Assembly: GCA_020847045.1 (NCBI GenBank)
Contig: JADLCT010000110.1
Coordinates: forward strand, 39,202 to 103,201
DNA: 64,000 nt
Origin: Bryobacterales bacterium
GTDB lineage: Bacteria > Acidobacteriota > Terriglobia > Bryobacterales > Bryobacteraceae
Direction of reading: 5' to 3'
Shown here: one piece after another, positions 41,218 through 49,447 of the stretch
Layout: every line of letters begins with the position of its first letter
Position numbering within the stretch: the first letter of the stretch is position 1
Position numbers and translations under genes: made by a program
The notes under the pieces: generated by a model
Seen by the model: only the letters and a program-made list of their open reading frames with translations
Databases searched by the model: none
Told to the model about the DNA's origin: nothing

Positions 41218-42006
41218 CTACTGCGTGGGGTAGCCGCGAATCAGCATCGCCGTGCGCTTCCAACGCGTCTTCGAGAAAAAGTTCGTGGCGATGTCGAGCA
41301 AGTGGTCAAAGCCGATGTTCGGGCTGGCCAGGCGGTCCGTGGGCGCGTCATAGGACCAGTAAATGATCAGCGGCTTGCCGATGATGTTGTCGCGCGGCAC
41401 GAAGCCCCAGTAGCGGGAATCGAGCGAGGAGTCGCGGTTGTCGCCCATGGCGAAGTAGTGGCCGGCCGGCACGACGACCTCGCCGTTGACAACGTTTTCG
41501 GCGAGCATCTTCTGGCCCGGATCGTAGAGCCGTACGTTGGGCTCGCTCGGGAAGTTATCGCGGTAGGAGTCGAAGTACTCGGTCTTGTTGTACTTATATG
41601 GCTCATTCACGGCGTGGCCGTTCAGAAAGAGCTGCTTCTTTTCCAGGCGCAGACGGTCGCCGGGCACGCCGATCACGCGCTTCACGAAGGTCTGCTTGAT
41701 ATCCACCGGATAGCGGAACACGATGATGTCGCCGCGCTTCACCTCTTCGTAGGGCAGTACATATTTGCTGATGGGCCCGGGCGGCGAGTAGGCGAGCTTG
41801 TCCACCAGCAGGTGGTCGCCGATGAGCAGCGTGTCCTCCATGGAGCCGGTGGGAATGACGAAGGCCTGCACGAGCGTGGTGGTGCCGAACAGCAGCAGCA
41901 GGATGGTGACGGTCCACTCGGCGATGGTGCCGCGCGGCGGCTCCTGCTTGCGCGCCTTCACGGGGGCTGCCGGTTGCTCGGCGGCGATGGGTTGCGAGGC
42001 TGACAT
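41218..42006 (-). CDS. lepB: Signal peptidase I
   Basis: A 262-residue type I signal peptidase. One membrane segment (about 31-50) is followed by box B with the catalytic Ser (VIPTGSMEDTLL), box C (DKLAY), box D with the catalytic Lys (VKRVIGVPGD) and box E (GHYFAMGDNRDSSLDSRYWGFV). An N-terminal, cytoplasmic Pro/Ala-rich stretch of 25 residues precedes the membrane helix. It removes signal peptides at the outer face of the membrane. It sits in an operon with rplS and rnhB upstream. Confidence 0.94.
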   Translation of the reverse strand: MSASQPIAAEQPAAPVKARKQEPPRGTIAEWTVTILLLLFGTTTLVQAFVIPTGSMEDTLLIGDHLLVDKLAYSPPGPISKYVLPYEEVKRGDIIVFRYPVDIKQTFVKRVIGVPGDRLRLEKKQLFLNGHAVNEPYKYNKTEYFDSYRDNFPSEPNVRLYDPGQKMLAENVVNGEVVVPAGHYFAMGDNRDSSLDSRYWGFVPRDNIIGKPLIIYWSYDAPTDRLASPNIGFDHLLDIATNFFSKTRWKRTAMLIRGYPTQ

Positions 42007-42048
42007 GTGCGTAAAGTCCAGGTCCGGGCCCGTAAGCCCAGTTCTTCC

Positions 42049-42393
42049 TTATTCTATCGAATCGCCGCGGGCTTCATCCGGAGCGGAGGATTCCTCGCCG
42101 CTCGAAACGACGCGCCGCCGCATGGAGAACACCTCGATCAGCGAGATGTAGATGTTGAGGAAGCCCAGTCCGCTGATGGCGCCGCGGAAGTAGGGGCTAA
42201 GCCAGATCCGCCGCCAGAGGCTGGCGAAGTCGGCCGTGGCCAGCGTGCCGCCTCCGAAGGTGGCAAAGCGGTTCGTGGCCCAGGCGTCGAGCCAGGGGAA
42301 GATGATGAGGAACAGCCCCAGTTCGCACAGGAACAGCGCGAACAGCAGCCGGGCCAGAACGTGATGCCAGGGAGGCGGCGCCGCGGGATTCAC
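42049..42393 (-). CDS. Small two-helix membrane protein
   Basis: A 114-residue hypothetical protein with membrane helices at about 12-32 (LFALFLCELGLFLIIFP) and 70-90 (AISGLGFLNIYISLIEVF), and a charged C-terminal tail. No family recognised. The start is taken as GTG 42393, which overlaps the rnhB stop in GTGA; TTG 42396 is the alternative. Its place between rnhB and lepB indicates a housekeeping membrane role. Confidence 0.65.
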   Translation of the reverse strand: MNPAAPPPWHHVLARLLFALFLCELGLFLIIFPWLDAWATNRFATFGGGTLATADFASLWRRIWLSPYFRGAISGLGFLNIYISLIEVFSMRRRVVSSGEESSAPDEARGDSIE

Positions 42394-43088
42394 CAAAGCG
42401 CCTCCTGCGCGGGAAGCGGCGCGGCCGCGGGGGCCGGTGCGCCCGCAAACCGCCGTACCGGCGCGTAGCTCATGCGGTGGTGCGGCGTGGGACCATGCTC
42501 GGCCAGGGCGCGCAAATGCTCGGGTGTGCCGTAGCCCTTGTGGCGCGCCAGCCCGTAGCGCGGGTAGCGTTCATGCCACGCTTGCATGGCGTGGTCGCGC
42601 GCAGTCTTGGCCAGGATGGAGGCGGCCGCGATGGAGATGCTGAGCGCGTCGCCGTGCACCAGCCCGAGCTGCGGGATGAGCGTGTCCAGCTTCAACGCGT
42701 CCACAAGAAGGTAGTCCGGCTGTACGTCGAGCGCGTCGAGGGCACGCTTCATGGCCAGCCGGGATGCCTGGTAGATATTGATGCGGTCGATCTCCTCCGC
42801 CGTGGCGGTGGCGACGCTCCAGGCAACGGCGTCCGCCTGAATGGCAACGGCCAGGCGTTCCCGCCCGGCCGGTTCCACTTGCTTGCTATCGTTCAAACCC
42901 CGGATGGCGCAGCGCTCCGGAAGAATCACCGCCGCCGCGTAGACATCGCCGAACAGGCATCCCCGGCCGGCTTCGTCCAGCCCGGCCAGCAGGGCAAACC
43001 CCTGACGCCGCGCGCGGCGTTCGTATAGAGAGGTGCACCGCGGCGTGAGCTGATCCGGCGAGCGTGCCGGCGCTGGCGATCCGCCCAA
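42390..43088 (-). CDS. rnhB: Ribonuclease HII
   Basis: A 232-residue RNase HII, which cuts the RNA strand of RNA-DNA hybrids and removes misincorporated ribonucleotides. Motif I LAGLDEAGRG holds the first Asp-Glu pair, YLLVDALKL the next Asp, and AAASILAKTARD plus RYGLARHKGYGT complete the active site. The frame is open to 43181, but rplS ends at 43093; TTG 43088 is the first start codon after it and there is no ATG or GTG before the first motif. A short Pro-rich C-terminal tail is extra. Confidence 0.88.
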   Translation of the reverse strand: MGGSPAPARSPDQLTPRCTSLYERRARRQGFALLAGLDEAGRGCLFGDVYAAAVILPERCAIRGLNDSKQVEPAGRERLAVAIQADAVAWSVATATAEEIDRINIYQASRLAMKRALDALDVQPDYLLVDALKLDTLIPQLGLVHGDALSISIAAASILAKTARDHAMQAWHERYPRYGLARHKGYGTPEHLRALAEHGPTPHHRMSYAPVRRFAGAPAPAAAPLPAQEALW

Positions 43089-43092
43089 AGGT

Positions 43093-43440
43093 CTACTCGC
43101 GTTCGCGGAGACGGGCTGCTTTGCCGCGCAGATTGCGCAGGTAATAGAGTTTGGCGCGCCGCACGCGGCCCGTGCGGACAATCTCGATCTTGTCGACCGC
43201 GGGCGCGTTCACAGGGAAGATGCGCTCGACGCCGGTACCGAAGCTCATCTTACGAACCGTCACCGTCTTGGTGACGCCACTCCGGTTCTCCGCGATCACG
43301 GTGCCTTCAAACGCCTGAAGCCGCTCTTTTTCGCCTTCTTTGATCTTCACCTGCACGCGGACCGTGTCGCCGATGCGAAACGCCGGGAGGTCTTTACGCA
43401 GAAATTTCTCGGTGGCTTTCGCCAGCAACGGATGACTCAT
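43093..43440 (-). CDS. rplS: 50S ribosomal protein L19
   Basis: A 115-residue L19, normal length. [55 protein letters not shown] and [18 protein letters not shown] match the family throughout. It lies at the 30S-50S interface. AAGGA is placed eight bases before the ATG. It leads an operon with rnhB, as in many bacteria. Confidence 0.96.
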   Translation of the reverse strand: MSHPLLAKATEKFLRKDLPAFRIGDTVRVQVKIKEGEKERLQAFEGTVIAENRSGVTKTVTVRKMSFGTGVERIFPVNAPAVDKIEIVRTGRVRRAKLYYLRNLRGKAARLRERE

Positions 43441-43458
43441 GGGGGATCCTTCGTGACG

Positions 43459-43473
43459 GTCCCGTGATGGGAC
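43459..43473 (-). ncRNA. Hairpin in the rplS leader
   Basis: GTCCC and GGGAC (5-bp stem, 5-base loop) lie 19-33 bases upstream of rplS. The position suits an autoregulatory leader, but the structure is small and could be chance. Confidence 0.3.
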
Positions 43474-43511
43474 GCACTCTTGTTATTAAAGCAGATTTCC
43501 GGGTGTGCGCG

Positions 43512-44369
43512 CTACTGACGGACGGTGGCCGGTTTCCGCGCGGCGGGCGAGCCCGGCGCACGCGGCTGCGTGGCCGAGGGCGGCCCCGTCACGCGTTCAG
43601 CGGGCGGTGGTTGATACGCCGTGGCCCTGGGCAGTGGAGCGGCAAGAGCCTGGGCGATCGCCTGTTCCGCTAGCGCCGCCATCCGGGCATACCCGGCCGC
43701 GTTGGGCTTGAGCCCGTCCACGGTGAGGCTCCGGCTCATGGTGCGTCCCTCGGCCAGCGCCGAATAGTAGTCCAGATAGATGGAGCCCGAACGCTGGGCG
43801 AAGCCCCGGAGCCAGCCGTTCAAACCCGCGATCTTGAATGCCGGGCGGAGCGCCGATTGTTTCACGCCGGCGCAGTCGCACACCGGCGTCACCGAGGCCA
43901 GCACCACGCGGATGCCGTGCACTTGGGCCAGTTCGACCATCGACATGATGTTGTCCGCGATGGCCGGCTCGGTGGTGGGCCCCATCACGCTGGCAATGTC
44001 GTTGGAGCCGCCCTGGATCACCACGGCTTTCGGCCGCAGCGCCACAACGTCCTGGCGGAACCGCACCAGCATTTGCGCGGTGGTCTGGCGCTCGATGCCC
44101 CGGTTCAGGTACGATTTGCCGGGGAAAAATGCCGCACCGCCTGGAAGCCACTGCGCAGTGAGTTCATCGCCCAGAAAGACCACGCGGTCAACGGCTGGAT
44201 CGAGCTTCACCTCGGCGTTGTCGCTGCCGTAGCGCGTCAGGCCGCCCCAGTCCAGCAGCAAACGCCGGTAGGCGTCGAACTCACGCTCCATCTGGCCGCG
44301 TTCCGGCGCCGGTCCCCGCTGCGGCGTGACCGCCGGGACGAGCAGAAGCGCCAGGGCCAGCAGGCGCAT
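43512..44369 (-). CDS. SGNH/GDSL-fold protein lacking the catalytic Ser and His
   Basis: A 285-residue exported protein: signal peptide (1-17), then an SGNH fold. Block I reads VFLGDELTAQW, with Glu where the nucleophilic Ser of GDS should be. Block III GGSNDIASV is normal. Block V reads VDGLKPNAAGYARM, with Lys in place of the catalytic His of DGLHPN. Both changes are clear in the codons (GAA and AAG), so hydrolase activity is not expected. A binding role, for example to a glycan, is more likely. ATG 44369 is coupled through TAATG to the upstream propeller gene. The last 40 residues are a Pro/Arg-rich tail. Confidence 0.82.
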   Translation of the reverse strand: MRLLALALLLVPAVTPQRGPAPERGQMEREFDAYRRLLLDWGGLTRYGSDNAEVKLDPAVDRVVFLGDELTAQWLPGGAAFFPGKSYLNRGIERQTTAQMLVRFRQDVVALRPKAVVIQGGSNDIASVMGPTTEPAIADNIMSMVELAQVHGIRVVLASVTPVCDCAGVKQSALRPAFKIAGLNGWLRGFAQRSGSIYLDYYSALAEGRTMSRSLTVDGLKPNAAGYARMAALAEQAIAQALAAPLPRATAYQPPPAERVTGPPSATQPRAPGSPAARKPATVRQ

Positions 44370-45922
44370 TACTTCTTCAGACCGAAACAAAAGATGTGCC
44401 CGTCGTAGGTGTTCACATACACCTGGCCGTTGGCCAGCGCGATGCCGCTCCAGTGATTCCAGTTCTGAATGGCGTCGCCACTGGACCAGAGCTCCTTGCC
44501 CGTCCGGGCGTCCAGAGCATAGACGATCACGCGGCTGGACAACGGCACGCGGCGCTCCATGCGGAAGTCCAGTCCCACGTCGGGATACGCCTGCGATGTG
44601 TTCTCGCCGCTGCCGTAGGCGAACACCATGCCGTTGGCGATCAGCGGCGGCTCGGCCTGATCCATGTCGCGCGAAACCCAGCGTGGCACCAGTTCCACCT
44701 TGCCCTTCACTTCGCCCATGACGAAGGCTGCGATGGCGCCCTTCTTCACGGCGCCGTGCTCGATGGGCGCGTTGAACTTGGAGTGCTTGGGCCCCCAGAA
44801 TGGCGCCAGCACCCAGCGTGTGCCGTCACGCTCCTCCCAACTGGCCAGCGAGCCCCAGATGCCGGCTTCGGCGAAGTCCACAATCTCGTTACAGATGAGA
44901 GGCGTGCGGAAGACCGGCGTGCGGTGGTCGTCGCCACCGATGGACTCGGTGTCCATCAGGTAGACGCGGCACTCTTTACTGGCGTCCACCATGTACTCCT
45001 TGCCCTTCCAGTCATAGATGGCCGGCGTCACCTGCATGTCCAGGTCGCGTTTCCACAGCCACTCGGCATTGGACGGCCCGTAATAGTCATACAACTCCAG
45101 CGACTTGGTTTTCGGGTTCTGCTTCACGCCGATGATGCCGTTGCCGTACACTCCGTTCTCCGGGTCCCAGCGGCCATCGCCCGTGCCCGTGTACATCACC
45201 AGGTCCTTGCTGACGGCCGGGCCCGAGCGGCCCCACATGCCGCCGCCGGCAGGTCCCCAGCTTCCTACTTTGTGGGTGGCCAGGTCGTAGGTGTAGGCCA
45301 TGTTCGGGTTGCCGCCGCAGCCCTGTGCGCTATGTGTGTAGATGACGTTGTTCACCAGGTTAAGGGCGTAGGGCTTGCCGTTGGGCGGCATGAATTTCAG
45401 GGGTGGCGAAAGCGGCTCGCCATCGCCGGCGTTCAGAATGTGCAAACGGCCATCCCAGGAGGCGGCGTAAATCTTATACTTGCCTGGCCCGTCGCCGGGG
45501 CCCACCGTGACATTGGCCGTCATGCCGCCGGGACACAGCACGCTGGGACGCCGTCCATTCTCGGGGTCCTGATAGGTGCTTTCAAAATGGCGCTTCCACA
45601 GCAGGTCGCCCGTCTGGGCGTCCAGCGCGTAGACGTTATCGGAGACGCCTGCTTGAATCACCATCTGCCTGGGACCCTTGGGCGTATCGATGCGTCCGAT
45701 GATGAGAGGCTCCAGCAGAGAATGCATCTGCCGGGGCTCGTTGTCCAGCTTGCGTTTCCACAGAAGCTGCATCTTGCCCACATTCTCCCTGGTGAGAATG
45801 TGTTCGTCCTTCTGCCAGTTGTTGCGTTTGGAGTCGCCGCCGTCGGTCAGCCAGTCGGCCGCCGGCAAGGGCGCGCCGAGCAGGAAAACGGCGGTCAACA
45901 GGGCGGGCAAGGTTCGTCTCAT
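44369..45922 (-). CDS. Secreted PQQ-type beta-propeller protein
   Basis: A 517-residue exported protein with signal peptide (1-22, LPAAD) and an eight-bladed PQQ/BamB-like propeller. Blade motifs include [14 protein letters not shown] and [14 protein letters not shown]. The [11 protein letters not shown] segment and [13 protein letters not shown] recur in the divergent paralogue. The catalytic Asp and Trp-docking pattern of PQQ dehydrogenases is not certain, so enzyme versus scaffold is open. GGGAG precedes the ATG by seven bases and TATAGT (minus strand, 45936-45941) could be the -10. The upstream open frame to 47161 is antisense to the neighbouring gene. Confidence 0.83.
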   Translation of the reverse strand: MRRTLPALLTAVFLLGAPLPAADWLTDGGDSKRNNWQKDEHILTRENVGKMQLLWKRKLDNEPRQMHSLLEPLIIGRIDTPKGPRQMVIQAGVSDNVYALDAQTGDLLWKRHFESTYQDPENGRRPSVLCPGGMTANVTVGPGDGPGKYKIYAASWDGRLHILNAGDGEPLSPPLKFMPPNGKPYALNLVNNVIYTHSAQGCGGNPNMAYTYDLATHKVGSWGPAGGGMWGRSGPAVSKDLVMYTGTGDGRWDPENGVYGNGIIGVKQNPKTKSLELYDYYGPSNAEWLWKRDLDMQVTPAIYDWKGKEYMVDASKECRVYLMDTESIGGDDHRTPVFRTPLICNEIVDFAEAGIWGSLASWEERDGTRWVLAPFWGPKHSKFNAPIEHGAVKKGAIAAFVMGEVKGKVELVPRWVSRDMDQAEPPLIANGMVFAYGSGENTSQAYPDVGLDFRMERRVPLSSRVIVYALDARTGKELWSSGDAIQNWNHWSGIALANGQVYVNTYDGHIFCFGLKK

Positions 45923-46000
45923 AGGAGGCTCCCACACTATATCAAACGGGTTCGGTATATGATCAATGATCGAGATTCCTGTGGAAAGGTTCCTTGCGCG

Positions 46001-47632
46001 ATGCGTCGACGGAGCAGTGTAGCCGCTTGGGCGGCCATGGTACTGATGAGCGTGAGCGGAGCATGGGCTCAACGCGGGGGCAATGACTGGATGACCGCGG
46101 CCTTTGATGCGCAGCGCTCGTCCTGGGTGCGCAACGACGGCAAGATCGGCGTCGAGACCTTCGCCAAGCCCGGCTTCGCCCAGGTGTGGAAGATGAAAAT
46201 CGAAGCCCCGCCGCGCCAGTTGAACACGACCACCCCTCCGGCGCTGCTGGACTTCTATATTGGCTACCGCGGCTTTCGCACGCTGGGATTCTTTGGCGTC
46301 AGCGCTGGCCGTGTCCTGGGCGTCGATACCGATCTGGCGCGCGTGGAATGGGAAGCCAGGCTGCCCGAGAACGGTGCGGGCCAGAGCACGTTGCCGTGCC
46401 CTGGCGGCATGACATCGGCCGTGACGCGTCCCACGGCGGCAGCGTATCCGCCGGTGCCCACCGGACGCGGTCCGGGGCGGGGAAGCCCGGCGAAATCCGG
46501 TGTGGGAGAGCCCTATGAAGGTTCCGTGACGCTGCAGGCCATGGCCGCGGCTCAGGCACGCCGCCCGCCCGTGCCGGCGCCCAAGCCCACGCGGGCGCAG
46601 GCTGCCGCGGCAGCGATCGCGAATCCGTTTTCGCCGCGCATCCAGTGGGTGCTGGCCCTGGGTGGAGACGGCAAACTGCATCTGATGTATGTTTCCAACG
46701 GCCATCAGCCTGACCCCGCCGTTGCGTTCGTGCCGGCCGGCGCACAGTCGGTGGGCCTGCTCGCCTTCGACAACACCGCCTATGTGGCCACCACGGGGGG
46801 ATGTGGCGGCGCGGCTTCGGGCGTATGGGCACTGGATCTGAACACGAAGCAGGTGGCCAACTGGAAGGCCCCGGCAAAGAACATCGCCGGCTCGGCGGGC
46901 ATGGCGGCCGGGCCCGAAGGCGTGCTCTACGCTGCCTCGGGCGCGTTGTTGACGGCGCTGGAACCGAAGACTCTCGCGCCAAAGGGCGCCTACACCACCG
47001 GAGGCGCGGAGTTCACCTCGTCGCCCGTCGTGTTTGAGTTCAAGGGGAAGGATCTGGTGGCGGCCACCGCCGCCGACGGGCGGCTGCACGTCGCCGAGGC
47101 GTCCCATCTGGCGGCGGGCGCGGTGGCCAAGAGCGAGGTGTTTTCGGCGCCCGGCTATCAAGCGGGCTCGGTGACCAGTTGGCAGGATCCCTCGGGCGAG
47201 CGCTGGCTGTTGGCGGCTGCCGGAGGTGCGGCGGCAACCGGCGCGGGCTTCGGCGCGTCCAACGGGAAGGTGTCCAACGGAGCCGTGGTGGCGTGGAAAC
47301 TGGTGGAATCCGGCGGCGCTCTCGCGCTACGGCCCGGCTGGGCTTCGCGCGACATGCTTTCGCCGCTGCCTCCCATCGTGGTGAATGGAGTGGTGTTCGC
47401 GCTGTCCAGCGGCGAGTTTCGCGGCGCATCCACGGCGTCCGAACGCGCCCGGCGCTCCTCGCCCGCCGTGCTGTACGCGCTCGATGGCGCCACGGGCAAG
47501 GAGCTATGGTCCAGCGGCGGACAGATCGCCTCGTTCGTCCACAGCGGCGGACTGGCCGCGGGCGGCAGCCGCATCTATGTCGCCTCTTACGACGGAACGC
47601 AGTATGCGTTCGGAATTCCTATGGAGCACTAG
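46001..47632 (+). CDS. Secreted PQQ-type beta-propeller protein, divergent paralogue
   Basis: A 543-residue exported protein. Signal peptide 1-23 (SGAWAQ), then a propeller with the same [11 protein letters not shown] segment and final blade [14 protein letters not shown] as the divergently transcribed neighbour, so they are paralogues. A Pro/Ala-rich insertion of about 60 residues (about 150-210) interrupts the second quarter. Cofactor binding is unproven. The cyt c plus HhH gene lies ten bases downstream and could accept electrons from it. No strong Shine-Dalgarno is seen (AAAGG is 14 bases before the ATG). Confidence 0.8.
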   Translation: MRRRSSVAAWAAMVLMSVSGAWAQRGGNDWMTAAFDAQRSSWVRNDGKIGVETFAKPGFAQVWKMKIEAPPRQLNTTTPPALLDFYIGYRGFRTLGFFGVSAGRVLGVDTDLARVEWEARLPENGAGQSTLPCPGGMTSAVTRPTAAAYPPVPTGRGPGRGSPAKSGVGEPYEGSVTLQAMAAAQARRPPVPAPKPTRAQAAAAAIANPFSPRIQWVLALGGDGKLHLMYVSNGHQPDPAVAFVPAGAQSVGLLAFDNTAYVATTGGCGGAASGVWALDLNTKQVANWKAPAKNIAGSAGMAAGPEGVLYAASGALLTALEPKTLAPKGAYTTGGAEFTSSPVVFEFKGKDLVAATAADGRLHVAEASHLAAGAVAKSEVFSAPGYQAGSVTSWQDPSGERWLLAAAGGAAATGAGFGASNGKVSNGAVVAWKLVESGGALALRPGWASRDMLSPLPPIVVNGVVFALSSGEFRGASTASERARRSSPAVLYALDGATGKELWSSGGQIASFVHSGGLAAGGSRIYVASYDGTQYAFGIPMEH

Positions 47633-47642
47633 GATTCATTCG

Positions 47643-48104
47643 ATGATTCGCACTTTGCCACTTACCGGAACTTACTTATTTCTCGCCGTGGGACTCTTCG
47701 CCCAGCAACTACCCGACGGTCCGGGCAAGGCCGAGATCGAGAAGAACTGCAAGACCTGCCATGAACTGGCCCGTTCGGTGTCTCCGCGCCAGGACCGTGA
47801 TGGCTGGACGCACACCATGAACAAGATGGCCGCGGCGGGCATGAAGACCTCGGAGAAGGACTTCGGTCTGATGCTCGACTACCTGGTGAAAAACTATCCG
47901 GCCGCCGACGTCGAACCCGTCAACGTGAACACGGCCACGGCCATAGAGCTGGAAAGCGCGCTCAGCCTGCGCCGCTCCCAGGCGCGCGCGCTGCTGGCCT
48001 ACCGTGACGCGCACGGACCGTTCAAGTCGCTCGGCGATTTGAAAAAGGTGCCGAATATTGACGCCGCGCTGATCGACGCCAAGAAGTCGCGGATCGCCTT
48101 CTAG
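47643..48104 (+). CDS. Periplasmic haem-c domain fused to a ComEA-like helix-hairpin-helix
   Basis: A 153-residue protein. Signal peptide 1-20, then a mini cytochrome-c-like domain with the haem attachment site C36-K-T-C39-H40 and Met-rich helices (MNKMAAAGMKTSEKDFGLML) that could give the distal ligand. Residues about 92-153 form a helix-hairpin-helix pair of the ComEA type (VNVNTATAIELESAL ... FKSLGDLKKVPNID). The combination of a redox domain and a DNA-binding-type motif in an exported protein is unusual. It follows the PQQ-type propeller gene by ten bases, suggesting an electron-transfer pair, with the HhH as protein-interaction rather than DNA module. Confidence 0.82.
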   Translation: MIRTLPLTGTYLFLAVGLFAQQLPDGPGKAEIEKNCKTCHELARSVSPRQDRDGWTHTMNKMAAAGMKTSEKDFGLMLDYLVKNYPAADVEPVNVNTATAIELESALSLRRSQARALLAYRDAHGPFKSLGDLKKVPNIDAALIDAKKSRIAF

Positions 48105-48119
48105 CGGCCGCCACGCGCT

Positions 48120-49364
48120 TCAGTACGGGATGCCTGCAGGCCGGCCGTCGGCGGGGTCCGCCCAGCGGTCGTTCGGCACCAGTGGCGACCAGCCCGGACG
48201 CCCGGGGTCCTGATCGTAGGGATAGCCGCCCAGCCGTTTGTACTCTTCGCCATAAAGCCCCAGCTTGTCGCGATCCAGCTTCACGCCCAGTCCCGGCGCA
48301 TCCGGCACGGCGATGCTTCCGTCCACATACCGCATGGGTCCGCCCACGATAATGTCATCGGCCAGGTGATGGTAGTGGGCGTCGGCGGCGAAGGTCAGGT
48401 TCGGCAGTACGGCGCCCAGGTGGAGCATGGTGGCCAGTTGAATCCCCAACTCGCCCGAGGAGTGGACGGCCACGCCAAGCTGAAAGGTCTCGCACACGGC
48501 CGCCGCTTTCACGCAGGCGCGAATGCCACCCCAGAACGTGGTGTCCAGCAGGATGACGTCAACCGCCGTGTTCAGCACGTTGGCCGCGAGTTGCTCGAAG
48601 TTCACCACCACCGTATTGGTGGCCAGCGGCACGCGGACCATCTCGCGCGTGCGGCGCATGCCGTGCAGTCCGTAGACGGGATCCTCGAGATAGTCGTTGC
48701 GGAGGTCTTCGATGGCCTGCCCGAAGCGTATGGCTTGCTCGGTGGACCACACGGCGTTGGGATCGAAGCGGAACGAACAGCCGGGCAGGGAAGCGGCCAG
48801 CGCGCGATAAACATCCAGCTCGTAGTCCTGCGGAAACACGCCGGCTTTCAGCTTGTGCGTGCGGAAGCCGTGGAGGCGCTGGAGTTCCCGGGCGTGCGCC
48901 ACCACCTGCTCGGCGGTCCGCACCTCGCCCGCTCCGGTGCGCGGGTTCGGATAGCGGAAAAAGAGATAGGCGGCGAAGGGAACGCGGTCGCGCAAACGGC
49001 CTCCCAGAAGGTCGCACACCGGAACGCCCCAGGCCTGGCCCAGCACGTCGAGGCAGGCGAATTCCAGGGCGGCCAGCAGTTGCGTGCGGTTGTTGTAGAG
49101 CGAGGCCGTGGGGTTGGCGATGAGGAAGCGCAGTTGTTCCAGGCGCGCCGGATCGTGGCCTACCACGTACGTCTTTAGCGCCGCGATGGCCGCCTCGGCC
49201 GATTCGCCTCCGCCGCCCATCTCGCCCAGGCCCACCAGTCCGTTGTCGGTCTCCACTTCGATGATCGTGCGCACGAAGCGGCCCCAATGGCAGCCGTTGG
49301 CATGACGCAGCGGAGCTTCCAAAGGAACCGAAACGGTGGTGGCGCGGAGATTGACGATCTTCAT
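48120..49364 (-). CDS. Enolase-superfamily dehydratase, glucarate-dehydratase-like
   Basis: A 414-residue enzyme with enolase N-terminal capping domain and TIM barrel. Active-site candidates: HKLKAGVF with K171 and K173 (KxK base), D201 and N203 (FDPNAVW), E227 (LEDPVYG), N250 (LATNT) and H301 in [12 protein letters not shown]. This order and the KxK...HSS pattern fit the glucarate dehydratase subgroup better than mandelate racemase. It would dehydrate an aldarate or aldonate sugar acid. ATG 49364 is chosen over 49373 because TAGGAT lies seven bases before it; the start is divergent from the kinase gene. Confidence 0.85.
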   Translation of the reverse strand: MKIVNLRATTVSVPLEAPLRHANGCHWGRFVRTIIEVETDNGLVGLGEMGGGGESAEAAIAALKTYVVGHDPARLEQLRFLIANPTASLYNNRTQLLAALEFACLDVLGQAWGVPVCDLLGGRLRDRVPFAAYLFFRYPNPRTGAGEVRTAEQVVAHARELQRLHGFRTHKLKAGVFPQDYELDVYRALAASLPGCSFRFDPNAVWSTEQAIRFGQAIEDLRNDYLEDPVYGLHGMRRTREMVRVPLATNTVVVNFEQLAANVLNTAVDVILLDTTFWGGIRACVKAAAVCETFQLGVAVHSSGELGIQLATMLHLGAVLPNLTFAADAHYHHLADDIIVGGPMRYVDGSIAVPDAPGLGVKLDRDKLGLYGEEYKRLGGYPYDQDPGRPGWSPLVPNDRWADPADGRPAGIPY

Positions 49365-49371
49365 GGCCGCC

Positions 49372-49377
49372 ATCCTA
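49372..49377 (-). promoter_or_regulatory. TAGGAT -10 box, leaderless start of the dehydratase gene
   Basis: On the minus strand TAGGAT precedes ATG 49364 by seven bases (GGCGGCC). Confidence 0.45.
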
Positions 49378-49435
49378 CAACAGGACGCGCTCGGGCTAAG
49401 GTGAAAGCCTGATTCAATCGCGCCCGCATCCGTCC

Positions 49436-49441
49436 GATAGT
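49436..49441 (+). promoter_or_regulatory. GATAGT -10 box of the kinase gene
   Basis: GATAGT is six bases (GAGGTG) before ATG 49448. GAGG is only two bases from the ATG, too near for normal ribosome binding. Confidence 0.45.
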
Positions 49442-49447
49442 GAGGTG

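Noticed and set aside
43512..44369. Annotation as an active GDSL esterase
   Set aside because: The catalytic Ser and His are both replaced, so only the fold is claimed.
45923..46000. Divergent promoter pair between the propeller genes
   Set aside because: Only a TATAGT on the minus strand is convincing; no matching -35 at 16-18 bases and nothing clear for the plus strand, so not listed separately.
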